DNA of 64,000 nucleotides. Source: Erythrobacter sp047872805 (lineage in GTDB: Bacteria > Pseudomonadota > Alphaproteobacteria > Sphingomonadales > Sphingomonadaceae). The stretch is from contig NZ_JBLQUK010000005.1 of the NCBI RefSeq assembly GCF_047872805.1, forward strand, positions 133,397-197,396. Reading direction: 5' to 3'. Positions 27,131 through 36,635 of this stretch are shown piece by piece (position 1 is the stretch's first letter; each line of letters opens with the position of its first letter). A model generated the notes under the pieces. That model saw nothing but the letters and a program-made list of their open reading frames with translations. It searched no databases and was not told the DNA's origin. The translations under genes were made by a program, and so were the position numbers.

Positions 27131-28443
27131 CCGCCTTGCGCCTCAACCCCGGTAACGACCTTCATGCCCGCTTCCAGCTCGTCCGACTGAACTGCAGTGC
27201 GCCGCCCGTCGCTTTGACCGGTGACCACATTGATCGCGCGCAGCGTTCCGTCTGATTGAAGCACCTGTACCTGCTGACGGGACCCCGCGCCAATGCCTGC
27301 TTCCTGGGCCTGTTCTTCCAGCCCGACGCTGACCGATAGCACACCCCCTTCGCTTTCCTCTTGCTGGTCCACGCGAAAACGCAAGGCGGCATTGGGGACC
27401 AGCAAGACCTTGCCGGTGGATTGGGTGGCAATGGTTGCGGTGGCGGTCATTCCTGGGCGCAGCAGGCCTTTGGCGTTTTGCACGGCCAGACGCGCCTCAT
27501 AGCTCACCACAGACCCACCTGCAGCTGCCGCAGCGGCAGAGCCTGTCTGGCTTTCAACTGTATTGCCAGAGGCGAGATCAACCCGCTGAACTTTCGCGGG
27601 AAAGCGGCGTCCGGGATAGGCGTCGACGGTGAATGTTGCGTCTTGCCCGGCCTCGACTTGTCCGACGTCGGCCTCATCAATCGACACCCTGAGCTGCATT
27701 TCGGCCAAGTCTTCGGCAATCACGAACAAGGTGACAGTGTTGAAGCTGGCGACAACCGTCTGTCCCGGCTCGATTTGCCGGGCCAGCACGACCCCGGTGA
27801 CCGGTGCCCGGATGACGGCGCGGCTGCGGGTGGTCGAATTCGCCCGCAAGGTCGCCTGTGCGGCCTCGATATTCGCGCGGGCGGCAGCCACCGCTGCCCG
27901 GTCCCGCGCCACCGCTGCTTCGGCCTGTTCAAGCTCAATTTGTGAAGGCACTCGGCCGCCGGAAAGCTCACGCACTTCTCTCAGCCGTGCAAGCTGCGCA
28001 GTATCGACGTCGAGCGTCGCCTGTGACTGCAAGAGGCTGGCGCGGGCCGCGTTGAGATTAGCCTGCGACTGCGCAATCTGCTGATCGATGATTTCGGTGT
28101 TGATGATCGCAATCACCTGCCCGCGCGTCACCCGGTCGTTGACATCCACCAACACCTGTTCGACCGGTCCGTTGACTTCGGAACCAACGGTGACTTGATT
28201 GGTCGGGCGCAGATTGCCGGTTGCCGTTACGGTAAGTTCGAGCGCCCCCTCCGCGACATCCTGCGTGATATAGGTGCGATCCTCGTTCCCCGACGAACAC
28301 ATCGCAACAGCGAGAACCAACGCAAGGATAATCAACCCGGGCAACCAGAATTTCATCCATCGACGCCAGCGCGGCTGGGGTTTCTCTCCCAGAAATTCCT
28401 CAACCTCTGCGGCTGGGGCAGAAATGTCAGGTGCGGTGTTCAT
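27127..28443 (-). CDS. MacA-like periplasmic adaptor of the ABC export system
   Basis: The 438-residue protein has a cytoplasmic N-tail, one membrane helix (about 31-50), a lipoyl half domain (GSEVNGPVEQVLVDVNDRVTRGQVIAIIN), an alpha-hairpin (about 120-215), a second lipoyl half and a beta-barrel domain, ending in a membrane-proximal domain with MKVVTGVEAQGG. It links the MacB-type transporter to the TolC-like protein encoded just upstream (4-base overlap, ATGA). Confidence 0.92.
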   Translation of the reverse strand: MNTAPDISAPAAEVEEFLGEKPQPRWRRWMKFWLPGLIILALVLAVAMCSSGNEDRTYITQDVAEGALELTVTATGNLRPTNQVTVGSEVNGPVEQVLVDVNDRVTRGQVIAIINTEIIDQQIAQSQANLNAARASLLQSQATLDVDTAQLARLREVRELSGGRVPSQIELEQAEAAVARDRAAVAAARANIEAAQATLRANSTTRSRAVIRAPVTGVVLARQIEPGQTVVASFNTVTLFVIAEDLAEMQLRVSIDEADVGQVEAGQDATFTVDAYPGRRFPAKVQRVDLASGNTVESQTGSAAAAAAGGSVVSYEARLAVQNAKGLLRPGMTATATIATQSTGKVLLVPNAALRFRVDQQEESEGGVLSVSVGLEEQAQEAGIGAGSRQQVQVLQSDGTLRAINVVTGQSDGRRTAVQSDELEAGMKVVTGVEAQGG

Positions 28444-29921
28444 TGCCCATTGTTTCCTGTTTCATTCGCAGAGCTTATTGGCGCGGCGATTTCGGGACCA
28501 GCGCCTGCTGTTGCCTGCCAGCCTCCGCCCATTGCCCGAGCAAGCCTGACATATGCCGAGGCGCGCGCCGCTTCGGCCGTCACCTGTGCAGTGCGTGCGC
28601 TCAGCAATTGGTTTTCCACGCTCAGCAAGACCTGGAAATCAATCAAGCCAGCCTGATACTGGCTGCGCGCAAGAATGGCTGCGCCGCGCGCGCCGTCACT
28701 TGCCTCGATCAAGGCGGCAACCCGGCGTCCACTCGCGGCGAGATCGACGGAAGCGGTTTCAACATCTTCTAGCGCTATCAGGATTGACTGCCGCCATGCC
28801 GCCAGCGACCCGTCTGCAATCGCCTCTGACGCGTCAATTTGTGCGCGGGTGCGGCCTCCATCGAACAGCAGTTGAGACACGCTGGCCAGCACATTGCCGG
28901 TAACAATATCCAACAAATCATCCACACTAAATGCGCTGCTGCCAATCGACCCGCTCAGCCGAACCAACGGGTAAAGTTGCGCGCGCGCGACACCGGCCCT
29001 TTCAAGATCCGCCGCAAGCTGCGCCTCGGCTGCGGCGACATCGGGCCGCATTCGCAGTGTTTCTGCTGGCACCCCAAGCGCGATGGCTTGTGGAGGTGCT
29101 GGGACTGCGCGAGGGTCGGCGATCAACGTGCGATAGACCGCCCCCGGCGGCTCTCCGATCAAGGTCGAAATGGCGTTTGCCGTGGCCACCAGATCGCTTT
29201 CCAGTTGAGGGATTGATGCTGCCGTTTGCGCCCGCTGGGTTCGCGCTTGTTCGACATCAAGGCTGGAGACGAGGCCTGCCTGCGCGCGCCACTGCGCGAT
29301 CAGGAGATTGTCATCTTGATTCGCCAGCGAGGCTCTCGCAATATCAAGCTGCGCAGCGATCGAACGCGCGGTGATCGTTTGCACCGCCACATTGGCTGCG
29401 ATCACCCGCTCAACATCGGCAGCGGTGTAACCCGCCGCCACGAGATCCGCGCGCGAGGCGGCGATTGATCCACTGATCCGCCCGAACAGATCGGTTTCCC
29501 ACGCCACATCGCCGGAGACAGAGAACTGGAATTCATCCGCCGAAAAATCGCCAAAATCGCGGCCAATGCCTGCGCCTGCGGTGGCATTAGGAAGGCGCGC
29601 AGCGCGGGCCTCTCGAAGACCCGCTTCGGCAATCCGCAGACGTGCAATCGCCTGAGCAATATCGAAATTGTTAGCCTTCGCGCGCGCCACGAAATCGTCA
29701 ATCAACGGATCGCCCAGTGACGACCAATATGCGCCCAGATCAACAGCCGCAACCTCGCCCGGCGGAATTGACCAGCGTTCGGGAACAGGCAGCGCTTGTT
29801 CGAGCGAAGGCACATCGACCCTTGGCAAGGCGCAGCCTTGAATAAGAAGAAGCAGCACCAGCAATGCGGCAGCCTTAGCAGGAATGCCCGTCTGGCCGCG
29901 GCAAACTGTGCCATTGTACAT
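28440..29921 (-). CDS. TolC/NodT-family outer-membrane efflux lipoprotein
   Basis: From the ATG at 29921 the protein has 493 residues. It has a lipoprotein signal with lipobox LIQGC, followed by the outer-membrane efflux protein repeat fold of two internally similar halves typical of NodT (TLIGEPPGAVY; PDVAAAEAQLAADLERAGVARAQLYP). It should trimerise to form the outer-membrane duct for the MacAB-like pump. The frame is open to ATGs at 29951, 29966 and 29981; I chose 29921 because it gives a compact lipoprotein signal. It might also serve the type I exporter at 13.4-16.4 kb (inference). It is the first gene of the export operon. Confidence 0.88.
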   Translation of the reverse strand: MYNGTVCRGQTGIPAKAAALLVLLLLIQGCALPRVDVPSLEQALPVPERWSIPPGEVAAVDLGAYWSSLGDPLIDDFVARAKANNFDIAQAIARLRIAEAGLREARAARLPNATAGAGIGRDFGDFSADEFQFSVSGDVAWETDLFGRISGSIAASRADLVAAGYTAADVERVIAANVAVQTITARSIAAQLDIARASLANQDDNLLIAQWRAQAGLVSSLDVEQARTQRAQTAASIPQLESDLVATANAISTLIGEPPGAVYRTLIADPRAVPAPPQAIALGVPAETLRMRPDVAAAEAQLAADLERAGVARAQLYPLVRLSGSIGSSAFSVDDLLDIVTGNVLASVSQLLFDGGRTRAQIDASEAIADGSLAAWRQSILIALEDVETASVDLAASGRRVAALIEASDGARGAAILARSQYQAGLIDFQVLLSVENQLLSARTAQVTAEAARASAYVRLARAMGGGWQATAGAGPEIAAPISSANETGNNGQ

Positions 29922-30088
29922 CCGCGAGCGACCCCCAAGCTGCTGAATCATTTCTCTTTGAGCCATGAAAATGGCAGGCATTAACCGTTATACAACCCCG
30001 CTATTCTCAGGATCAACATTCGTCGTCGGATCCTATGCCACCTTTGACGATTGCTGTGTCAGCAAAAACGGGCTGCCCGCCAAACGCG

Positions 30089-30217
30089 TCACGCCTTCAG
30101 CCAGAACCGGATGACCATTGCCACGATGCCAAGCAGCGTAACGCTCGCCAGCCAAATGCCCGCCATCCATGCGAGCCGTTTCCATAGCGGCGATTGATCG
30201 GCTGGCTGGTCGGGCAT
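30089..30217 (-). CDS. DUF2474 small membrane protein of cytochrome bd oxidase
   Basis: The 42-residue open frame has its ATG at 30217 overlapping the cydB stop as TGATG. A polar start (MPDQPADQSPLWKRLAWM) is followed by one membrane helix and the end RFWLKA. The PLWKRL..M..IW..S pattern matches the DUF2474 family, which sits behind cioAB-type bd oxidases, much as CydX sits behind cydAB. It probably stabilises or tunes the oxidase. It is easily missed because of its length. Confidence 0.85.
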   Translation of the reverse strand: MPDQPADQSPLWKRLAWMAGIWLASVTLLGIVAMVIRFWLKA

Positions 30218-31215
30218 CAGTGATAGCCCTCTTCACCGACCTTGCCGCGAAACACCCAATATGCCCATGCGGTATATCCGATAATGAGCGGCATGGTAAT
30301 CGCCACCCCGACCAGCATGAAGATCTGGCTTTTTTCAGGCGCTGCTGCATCCCAGATGGTGATGCCGGGCGGGACGACATAGGGCCACATCGTCACCCCA
30401 AGTCCAGCCATGCCAAACAGGAATAGCGCCACCGCCAACCAGAACGGCGCGCTGTTCCCGGCCCGCCTGATGGCAAAAATCAGGCCCAACGCGATCCCGC
30501 CAGTGAGAACCGGTACGGGCGCAGCATAAAATATCTCCGGCGCGGTCAGCCAGCGAGCGGCATAATCCGCGTTCAGAAAGATGTTGTAGAGACTGACCGC
30601 ACCCATCAGCATGATGGTTGCAATGGCCGCACGCAGCGCCAGCCATCGCACGTGATCTTGCACCCCGCCGTCAAGTTTCCAGATCAGCCAAGTGCTCCCC
30701 AGCAGCGCATAGCCCGCGACCGTGCCCAGCCCGGTGAGCAAGGTGTAAGGCGTCAACCAATCCCACCAGCTGCCGCTATAGGCGCGGCCGGTGACTTCGA
30801 TCCCTTGCAGCAGTGCGCCTAGGATCATCCCTTGGCTCAGCGCAGCAATCAGCGACCCGGCGAAAAACGCCGTGTCCCAGAACCGCCGATGCCCCGGATC
30901 GCGCCAACGATATTCAAACGCGACCCCGCGAAACACCAGGCCAAGCAGCATGGCAATCATCAGCGGATAGGTCGCAGGCAGGATCACGGCATAGGCCAAG
31001 GGAAACGCTGCAAACAATCCGCCCCCGCCGAGCACCAGCCATGTCTCATTGCCGTCCCATACGGGTGCGATAGAATTCATTGCGCGGTTGCGGCCTTGTC
31101 CCACTTGCAGGGTCGGAAACAAGATGCCGATGCCAAGGTCAAATCCGTCCATGACAACATAGGCAAAGACCGCGAAGGCAATGATGAATGCCCAGATGAC
31201 TGTCAGGTCCATCAA
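30217..31215 (-). CDS. cydB: Cytochrome bd-type quinol oxidase subunit II
   Basis: The 332-residue protein has about eight to nine membrane helices and the CydB landmarks VMDGFDLGIGILFPTL, GRNRAMNSIAPVWDGNETWLVLGG and the C-terminal YTAWAYWVFRGKV. It is subunit II of the quinol:O2 oxidoreductase that reduces O2 without haem-copper chemistry. It overlaps cydA by four bases. With DUF2474 downstream it fits the cyanide-insensitive (CioB) branch. Confidence 0.95.
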   Translation of the reverse strand: MMDLTVIWAFIIAFAVFAYVVMDGFDLGIGILFPTLQVGQGRNRAMNSIAPVWDGNETWLVLGGGGLFAAFPLAYAVILPATYPLMIAMLLGLVFRGVAFEYRWRDPGHRRFWDTAFFAGSLIAALSQGMILGALLQGIEVTGRAYSGSWWDWLTPYTLLTGLGTVAGYALLGSTWLIWKLDGGVQDHVRWLALRAAIATIMLMGAVSLYNIFLNADYAARWLTAPEIFYAAPVPVLTGGIALGLIFAIRRAGNSAPFWLAVALFLFGMAGLGVTMWPYVVPPGITIWDAAAPEKSQIFMLVGVAITMPLIIGYTAWAYWVFRGKVGEEGYH

Positions 31216-32654
31216 CTCTCCTCCTCAGCGTCGGCAAATCCGCCTTCAGCGCCCAGGTTCTGGGCTGGACCCGGAGTGATTCCCGCGCTTCGGATCGGGC
31301 CGGTTTCGTCGTGCTGCGCGCCAATATCTGCGGTTTGAGGGGGCTTGGTCATCAACCTCAGGATATACCACACCCCGACCCCGAACACGGTGAAATAGAC
31401 CAATATAAAAGCCAGTAATGACACTGCGACCGCTGGCGCATCGAGCGGGCTGGCCGCATCGGCGGTGCGCAGCAGGCCATATATGACATATGGCTGGCGT
31501 CCGACTTCGGTGGTGATCCATCCGGCCAGCACTGCGGCAAATCCGCTTGGGGCCATGACGAGCGCCGCGCGGTGGAGCCACGGAGCATCGTAAAGCCGCC
31601 CGCGTATCCGCGCGTAAAGGCTCCATAACCCGATGCCGAGCATGGCAAAACCAATCCCAACCATGATCCGGAACGACCAGAACACCATGCCAACCGGCGG
31701 CTCTTTATCGTCAGGGATTGTGTCCAGCCCCGCCAGCGGCGCCTCCAGATCATGTTTCAGGATCAGCGAGGAGAGCTGCGGTATCTCGATCGCATAGCGC
31801 ACGGTCTTGCTCTCACTGTCTGGAATACCGAACAGGATCAGCGGCGCGCCATCAGGGTGACTGTCATAGTGCCCCTCCATCGCCATGACTTTGGCGGGTT
31901 GATGCTCCAAGGTGTTGAGCCCGTGCAAGTCGCCTGCAAATATCTGCAAAGGTGTGACCAGCGCCGCCATCCACATGGCCATTGAAAACATCGTGCGCGC
32001 ATGTTGGTTGCTGCGATCTTTGAGCAAGTGCCATGCGCCAACCCCGCCAACCACAAATGCGGTGGTGAGATAGGCCGCCATCACCGTATGCACCAAACGG
32101 TAGGGAAAGCTGGGGTTGAACACGATATCCCACCAGCTGTCACCGGGCAGGAATTGCCCGTTCTCACCCATCACATGCCCCACCGGGGTTTGCATCCAGC
32201 TGTTGACTGACAATATCCAAAATGCGGAAACAAACGTGCCGAGCGCCACCATCAATGTGGCGGTAAAGTGCAGTTTCTTGCCGACCTTGCTCATACCGAA
32301 CAGCATGACGCCAAGGAAACCGGCCTCAAGGAAGAAAGCAGTCAGCACTTCATACGCCATCAGCGGACCAATCACCGGCCCCGCGACATCAGAGAACACC
32401 GACCAATTGGTGCCGAACTGGTAACTCATCACGATGCCCGACACGACGCCCATGGCAAAGGCGATGGCGAAAATCTTGATCCAGTATTTGAACAGGTCGA
32501 GATAGACCTGTTTCCCCGTCTTGAGCCACAAACCTTCGAGCACGGCGAGATAACTGGCCAGCCCGATTGAGAACGCCGGAAAGAAAAAATGGAAGCTGAC
32601 CGTGAAGGCGAACTGGATGCGAGCCAGCAGCAGAGCGTCAAATTGATCGAACAT
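31212..32654 (-). CDS. cydA: Cytochrome bd-type quinol oxidase subunit I
   Basis: The 480-residue subunit I carries the haem b and haem d sites. The N-terminus has RIQFAFTVSFHFFFPA with a haem-ligand His near 22. The Q-loop region after GDLHGLNTLEHQPAKVMAMEG is short compared with the about 520-residue E. coli CydA, and GRQPYVIYGLLRTADAASP replaces the E. coli GRQPW segment. These traits point to the CioA type, which resists cyanide and generally sulfide. A strong AAGGAG site precedes the start. Two palindromes lie upstream (32691-32718), and the sulfide genes are on the same strand 69 bases upstream. Confidence 0.95.
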   Translation of the reverse strand: MFDQFDALLLARIQFAFTVSFHFFFPAFSIGLASYLAVLEGLWLKTGKQVYLDLFKYWIKIFAIAFAMGVVSGIVMSYQFGTNWSVFSDVAGPVIGPLMAYEVLTAFFLEAGFLGVMLFGMSKVGKKLHFTATLMVALGTFVSAFWILSVNSWMQTPVGHVMGENGQFLPGDSWWDIVFNPSFPYRLVHTVMAAYLTTAFVVGGVGAWHLLKDRSNQHARTMFSMAMWMAALVTPLQIFAGDLHGLNTLEHQPAKVMAMEGHYDSHPDGAPLILFGIPDSESKTVRYAIEIPQLSSLILKHDLEAPLAGLDTIPDDKEPPVGMVFWSFRIMVGIGFAMLGIGLWSLYARIRGRLYDAPWLHRAALVMAPSGFAAVLAGWITTEVGRQPYVIYGLLRTADAASPLDAPAVAVSLLAFILVYFTVFGVGVWYILRLMTKPPQTADIGAQHDETGPIRSAGITPGPAQNLGAEGGFADAEEES

Positions 32655-32690
32655 CTCGGCTCCTTAACACTGCGACCAGTTCACGGGACA

Positions 32691-32718
32691 TGCAAATATT
32701 GCAACACATATGCGCATA
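32691..32718. promoter_or_regulatory. Two palindromes upstream of cydA
   Basis: TGCAAATATTGCA (32691-32703) and TATGCGCATA (32709-32718) are perfect palindromes in the 69 bases between the SulP stop and cydA start. On the cydA strand the first contains TTGCAATA, an 8-mer also present in the persulfide dioxygenase promoter. They may be operators for a separate oxidase promoter; no transcription start can be assigned. Confidence 0.45.
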
Positions 32719-32723
32719 GACCT

Positions 32724-34481
32724 TCAGATCAACCCGCGCGCCAGATATTGATCGGCGGGCGGGGGCGGCTCGCCCGTGTCATTTAGCAGTTCGGCAAAGG
32801 CGCGGTCCTGTGACAGGAACACTTTGCCGTTCAGCTCCTCGGCAAAATGAGTGCGATTGAGCCGGTCCATGACCGGGCCTTTGACCTCCGATAGATGCAA
32901 CCCGATCCCGCCATCGCCCAAACGGTGATTGATGGCCTCAAGACTTTCCAGACCCGAGGCATCGATTGCGTTCACCGCGCTGCACATCAGGATGACGTGC
33001 CGCACCTCTGGCCTGGCTGCGACCTGTTCCAGCACATATTCCTCCAGCCAACGCGCATTGAGATAGGTCAGCGATTCGTCGATGCGGATCGAGACGACAT
33101 GCGGAACGGTAAAGACCTTGTGCCGGTCGATATTGCGGAAATGCTCTGTTTCGGGCACCCGCCCAACGATTGCGGCATGTGGGCGGCTGGCCCGCCACAG
33201 ATAGAGCAACAATCCGGCGCTGATCCCGGCGATCACGCCCAGTTCCACACCTGCAATCAACGTCGCCATAATGGTGACAAGATGCGCGGCAAAATCGGCT
33301 TTTGAATAACGCCACAGCCGGCCCGGCGTTTTCAGATCAACCAGGCTCAGCACTGCAACAATTATGGTCGCCGCGAGCGTTGCAATCGGCAGGCTGAACA
33401 GCAGTGGGGTGAGAAACAATGAAGCCAGCGCTATCCCGCCCGCAGTGAACGCTCCGGCGGCGGGGGTCTGCGCCCCTGCATCGAAATTCACCGCAGAACG
33501 CGCGAAACCCCCGGTTACCGGATAACCCCCGGAAAGCGCGGCGGCGATGTTGGATGCGCCCAGCCCGATCAGCTCCTGATCCGGAGAAATTCGCTGGCGA
33601 CGCTTGGCGGCCAGCGTCTGCGCCACCGATACGCTTTCAACATAGCCAATGATGGAAATGAGCAACGCGGGAACCCACAGCTTCTCGATCAGCGCAAGAT
33701 CGGTCGATGGCATGGCAAAGGGCGGCAAACCTTGAGGTATCGCACCGACCACCCGCACCCCTTTGTCGCCAAGATCAAAAGCAATCACCACCGCTATAGT
33801 CAAAGCAACCGCCGCGACGGGTCCGGCCTTTGCGAGCATGTCCGCAGCACGGCCGGGCAGGCCCAGACGCTGCAATGCGGGTTTGCCCCCTTTGCGCACC
33901 CAGAACAGAAACAACATCGCCGGAGTGCCTATCGCCATCGTCCAAGGGTTTGCCTCAAAGACTGCGATGGCCAGCGAGCCGAGCATTTCCGGCCAATTGT
34001 CGCCGCCTGCGTCAATCCCCAGGATATGCTTGATTTGGCTGGTGGCGATCAAAATTCCTGAGGCGGTTATAAACCCGCTGATAACCGGGTGCGACAGCAG
34101 GTTAGCGAGAAACCCGGCGCGAAGCAGCCCAAGCACCGCAAGCATGATCCCCGACAAAAACGCCAGCGTAATCGCCGCTTCGAGATAGGCGGCGCTCCCT
34201 TGACCTGCGACCGCCCCAGCGGCTGAAGCAGTCATCAAAGATACCACTGCAACCGGTCCGACAGCCAAGGTCCGGCTCGTCCCGAAAATTGCGTAAAGCA
34301 CAAGCGGCAAGATCGAGGCATAGAGACCAACCACCGGCGGAAGGCCCGCGAGCAAAGCGTAGGCAAGGCTTTGCGGGATCAGCATGATGGTGACAATAAT
34401 CGCCGCCATCAGATCGCTGGTCAGCACTGACCGATCATAGGTCCGACCCCATTCGAGGACAGGAAAATAGCGCGATAGCAT
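32724..34481 (-). CDS. SulP-family anion permease with STAS domain
   Basis: The 585-residue protein has an N-terminal WGRTYDRSVLTSDLMAAIIVTIMLIPQSLAYALLAG segment typical of SulP, ten to twelve further membrane segments to about 430, and a C-terminal STAS domain (about 450-560) with the conserved NAIDASGLESL loop. SulP proteins carry sulfate or other oxyanions or bicarbonate. Placed 24 bases after the sulfide:quinone reductase, it may move the sulfate or sulfite end-product of sulfide oxidation; direction and ion are inferred. Confidence 0.9.
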   Translation of the reverse strand: MLSRYFPVLEWGRTYDRSVLTSDLMAAIIVTIMLIPQSLAYALLAGLPPVVGLYASILPLVLYAIFGTSRTLAVGPVAVVSLMTASAAGAVAGQGSAAYLEAAITLAFLSGIMLAVLGLLRAGFLANLLSHPVISGFITASGILIATSQIKHILGIDAGGDNWPEMLGSLAIAVFEANPWTMAIGTPAMLFLFWVRKGGKPALQRLGLPGRAADMLAKAGPVAAVALTIAVVIAFDLGDKGVRVVGAIPQGLPPFAMPSTDLALIEKLWVPALLISIIGYVESVSVAQTLAAKRRQRISPDQELIGLGASNIAAALSGGYPVTGGFARSAVNFDAGAQTPAAGAFTAGGIALASLFLTPLLFSLPIATLAATIIVAVLSLVDLKTPGRLWRYSKADFAAHLVTIMATLIAGVELGVIAGISAGLLLYLWRASRPHAAIVGRVPETEHFRNIDRHKVFTVPHVVSIRIDESLTYLNARWLEEYVLEQVAARPEVRHVILMCSAVNAIDASGLESLEAINHRLGDGGIGLHLSEVKGPVMDRLNRTHFAEELNGKVFLSQDRAFAELLNDTGEPPPPADQYLARGLI

Positions 34482-34505
34482 TTGCCAATTGCCCTTTCGC
34501 CCGCG

Positions 34506-35729
34506 CTATTGCGCGACCATATTGCCGGGCGCAGCAAGCCATTCGCGGCCCTTGAGCATTCCGTTCCAGTAAATCCACGGTAGCGCGTCGGCCTTGAGCA
34601 TCCATGACAGGCGTTGAGGCCGGGTGCCGTCGATAATCCAGTCCGGAAAGCTCGGCATCAGCTTTCCGCCATAGCCAAATTCGGCCAGCACAATCTTGCC
34701 GCGCTCCACCGTGAGCGGGCAGGAACCATAGCCGTCATAGCCTGCTCTCGGCCCATGCCCGGCAAGCTGCTGCAACAGATTGACCGCCACCACGGGGGCC
34801 TGTTTGCGCGCGGCGGCCATGGTTTTGGCATTGGGCATCGAACCAGCATCGCCAAGGCCAAAGACATTGGGATAGCGTACGTGCTGTAACGTGTGCGGAT
34901 CGACATCGGTAAAGCCGCTCTCCGCCGCCAGCGGGCTGTCTGCGAGAAATTGCGGGGCGACCTGCGGCGGCACGACATGCAGCATGTCGAAATCGCGCGT
35001 CACCTCGCCTTCACTGGTCGCAAACGTCGCCTGCCGGGCCGCTCCATCAACCGCGATCAGATTGCTGCCAAATTGCGTGTCGATGGCGTATTTATCAATA
35101 TATTCCGATAGCGCAGGGACATAATCCGCGACCCCAAACAATACCCCGCCGGCGTTATGAAATTCGACTTCAATCTGGCCAAGGACATCGCTGCGAAGCC
35201 AATGATCACACGACAGATACATCGCCTTTTGCGGCGCACCGGCGCATTTGATCGGCATCGGCGGCTGGGTGAATATTGCGCGCCCGCGCTTTGTCTGTTG
35301 GACCAGTTCCCAGGTGTAAGGCGCCAGATCATAACGATAATTAGAGGTCACGCCGTGCTGCCCTAGCGTCCCTTCAAGCCCCGTGATTTGCTCCCAAGCC
35401 AGCCGAATGCCCGGCGCTACCACCAACGCTTCATAACGCACCTCCGTGCCATCGGTGAGTGTGACCTGATTATCATCGGGCTGAAAACTGGCCGCCGCCT
35501 GTTTGATCCACGTGACCCCCTTGGGCATGACGCTGGCTTCGCTCCGCACGGTCACCTTGGCATCAAAGACCCCGCCGCCGACCATGGTCCAGCCCGGCTG
35601 ATAGGCGTGCGTTTCGGCTGGATCGATCACCGCAATATCGAGGTCTGGTCGGCGCTTTAGCAGCGATGCGGCAGACGCTATTCCCGCGGACCCACCCCCG
35701 ACGACTACGACTGTATGCAGTAAGGTCAT
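34506..35729 (-). CDS. sqr: Sulfide:quinone oxidoreductase, type II-like
   Basis: The 407-residue FAD protein has the N-terminal dinucleotide motif VVVVGGGSAGIASA and a second FAD-contact VFGLGDAGSMPNAKT. The redox cysteines Cys162 (KCAGAPQK) and Cys337 (YGSCPLT) match the two-cysteine type II (mitochondrial-like) sulfide:quinone reductases. It oxidises H2S at the inner membrane, passes electrons to quinone and leaves sulfane sulfur on an acceptor such as glutathione. The persulfide dioxygenase-like gene in the same operon is the expected next step, and cytochrome bd is an expected quinol outlet. Confidence 0.92.
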   Translation of the reverse strand: MTLLHTVVVVGGGSAGIASAASLLKRRPDLDIAVIDPAETHAYQPGWTMVGGGVFDAKVTVRSEASVMPKGVTWIKQAAASFQPDDNQVTLTDGTEVRYEALVVAPGIRLAWEQITGLEGTLGQHGVTSNYRYDLAPYTWELVQQTKRGRAIFTQPPMPIKCAGAPQKAMYLSCDHWLRSDVLGQIEVEFHNAGGVLFGVADYVPALSEYIDKYAIDTQFGSNLIAVDGAARQATFATSEGEVTRDFDMLHVVPPQVAPQFLADSPLAAESGFTDVDPHTLQHVRYPNVFGLGDAGSMPNAKTMAAARKQAPVVAVNLLQQLAGHGPRAGYDGYGSCPLTVERGKIVLAEFGYGGKLMPSFPDWIIDGTRPQRLSWMLKADALPWIYWNGMLKGREWLAAPGNMVAQ

Positions 35730-35769
35730 GCATTTGCTCCGGAATTGGGCGCTGTTGGGCAGAGGTTCA

Positions 35770-36189
35770 CTATCGTGCGTCCTCGGTCAGCCGGGCGAGC
35801 GCCATTCCCGCCAGCATAGCGGCGGTGAAAATGGCCGCAGAAATGGGTTCAATCACCAGCGCGGCAATGCCGGGGCCGGGACACAGACCCGCAATCCCCC
35901 AACCGATCCCGAATAATGCCGCGCCGCCAATCAGACGCGGCGTGAGATCGCTGCGCGTGGGGAACGAAAACGTATCCGCAAACAATGGCCGCGCAAGACG
36001 CGGCTGCAATTGCCATGCTACAACCATGACAAGCACTGCACCGCCCATGACAAACGCTAGAGTCGGATCCCAATTGCCCAACAGGTCGAGAAAGCCGCGC
36101 ACTCGCGCCGGGTCGGTCATGCCGCCCAATGCCAGCCCGGCCCCAAACAATATCCCGGAGATGAGAATCGGCAGGTTGCGCAGGTTCAT
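35770..36189 (-). CDS. YeeE/YedE-type sulfur transporter, C-terminal half
   Basis: The 139-residue membrane protein has about four helices and the signature motifs GxxFGxGxALGGMTDPARVRGF and FGIGWGIAGLCPGPGIAAL. The central CPGP cysteine is the type implicated in thiosulfate or sulfur-compound uptake by YeeE. The start at 36189 overlaps the preceding half by four bases (ATGA); the frame is open further upstream, but that sequence lies inside the neighbouring gene. The two halves probably pair. Confidence 0.88.
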   Translation of the reverse strand: MNLRNLPILISGILFGAGLALGGMTDPARVRGFLDLLGNWDPTLAFVMGGAVLVMVVAWQLQPRLARPLFADTFSFPTRSDLTPRLIGGAALFGIGWGIAGLCPGPGIAALVIEPISAAIFTAAMLAGMALARLTEDAR

Positions 36190-36635
36190 GGCAGCACCTC
36201 CTGCCCCAGTGCGTTCATGACCGCGACAGTCACGATCCCGGTTGTCATGAACACCGCAGTTGCAGCCAGCGAACGCGGCGAAAACCGGCTCATCCCGCAA
36301 ACGCCGTGGCCGCTGGTGCAGCCGCTGCCTATCCTAGTGCCCGCGCCGACCAGCAATCCCGCGATGACAAGCACCAGCGGATTGGCAAAGCTGGGCTGAA
36401 CAGTCCCACCTGCCGCCATCACTATTGCCGCGCCGAGCGGCAGACCGAGCAGAAACAGCCATGCCGACAGCTTCGGTAGGCTGCTATCGCCAATCCCGAT
36501 CGCCCTTGCAGCGATACCGGAAACGCCCGCGATGCGCCCGGCCCCCAGCAACATCAATGCCGCTGCCAGACCAATCAGGACTCCGCCGCCAAGACCGGCA
36601 AGCGGGGCGGCATTTGGATAGCCGGAGAGCATCAT
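36186..36635 (-). CDS. YeeE/YedE-type sulfur transporter, N-terminal half
   Basis: The 149-residue membrane protein has four helices and the motifs GLGGGVLIGLAAALMLL, GRIAGVSGI and GAGTRIGSGCTSGHGVCGMSRFSPRS, with the conserved SGCTSGHGVCG cysteines of YeeE/YedE proteins. It overlaps the hydrolase upstream and the second half downstream by four bases each. It likely imports or exports a reduced sulfur species connected to the sqr pathway. Confidence 0.9.
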   Translation of the reverse strand: MMLSGYPNAAPLAGLGGGVLIGLAAALMLLGAGRIAGVSGIAARAIGIGDSSLPKLSAWLFLLGLPLGAAIVMAAGGTVQPSFANPLVLVIAGLLVGAGTRIGSGCTSGHGVCGMSRFSPRSLAATAVFMTTGIVTVAVMNALGQEVLP

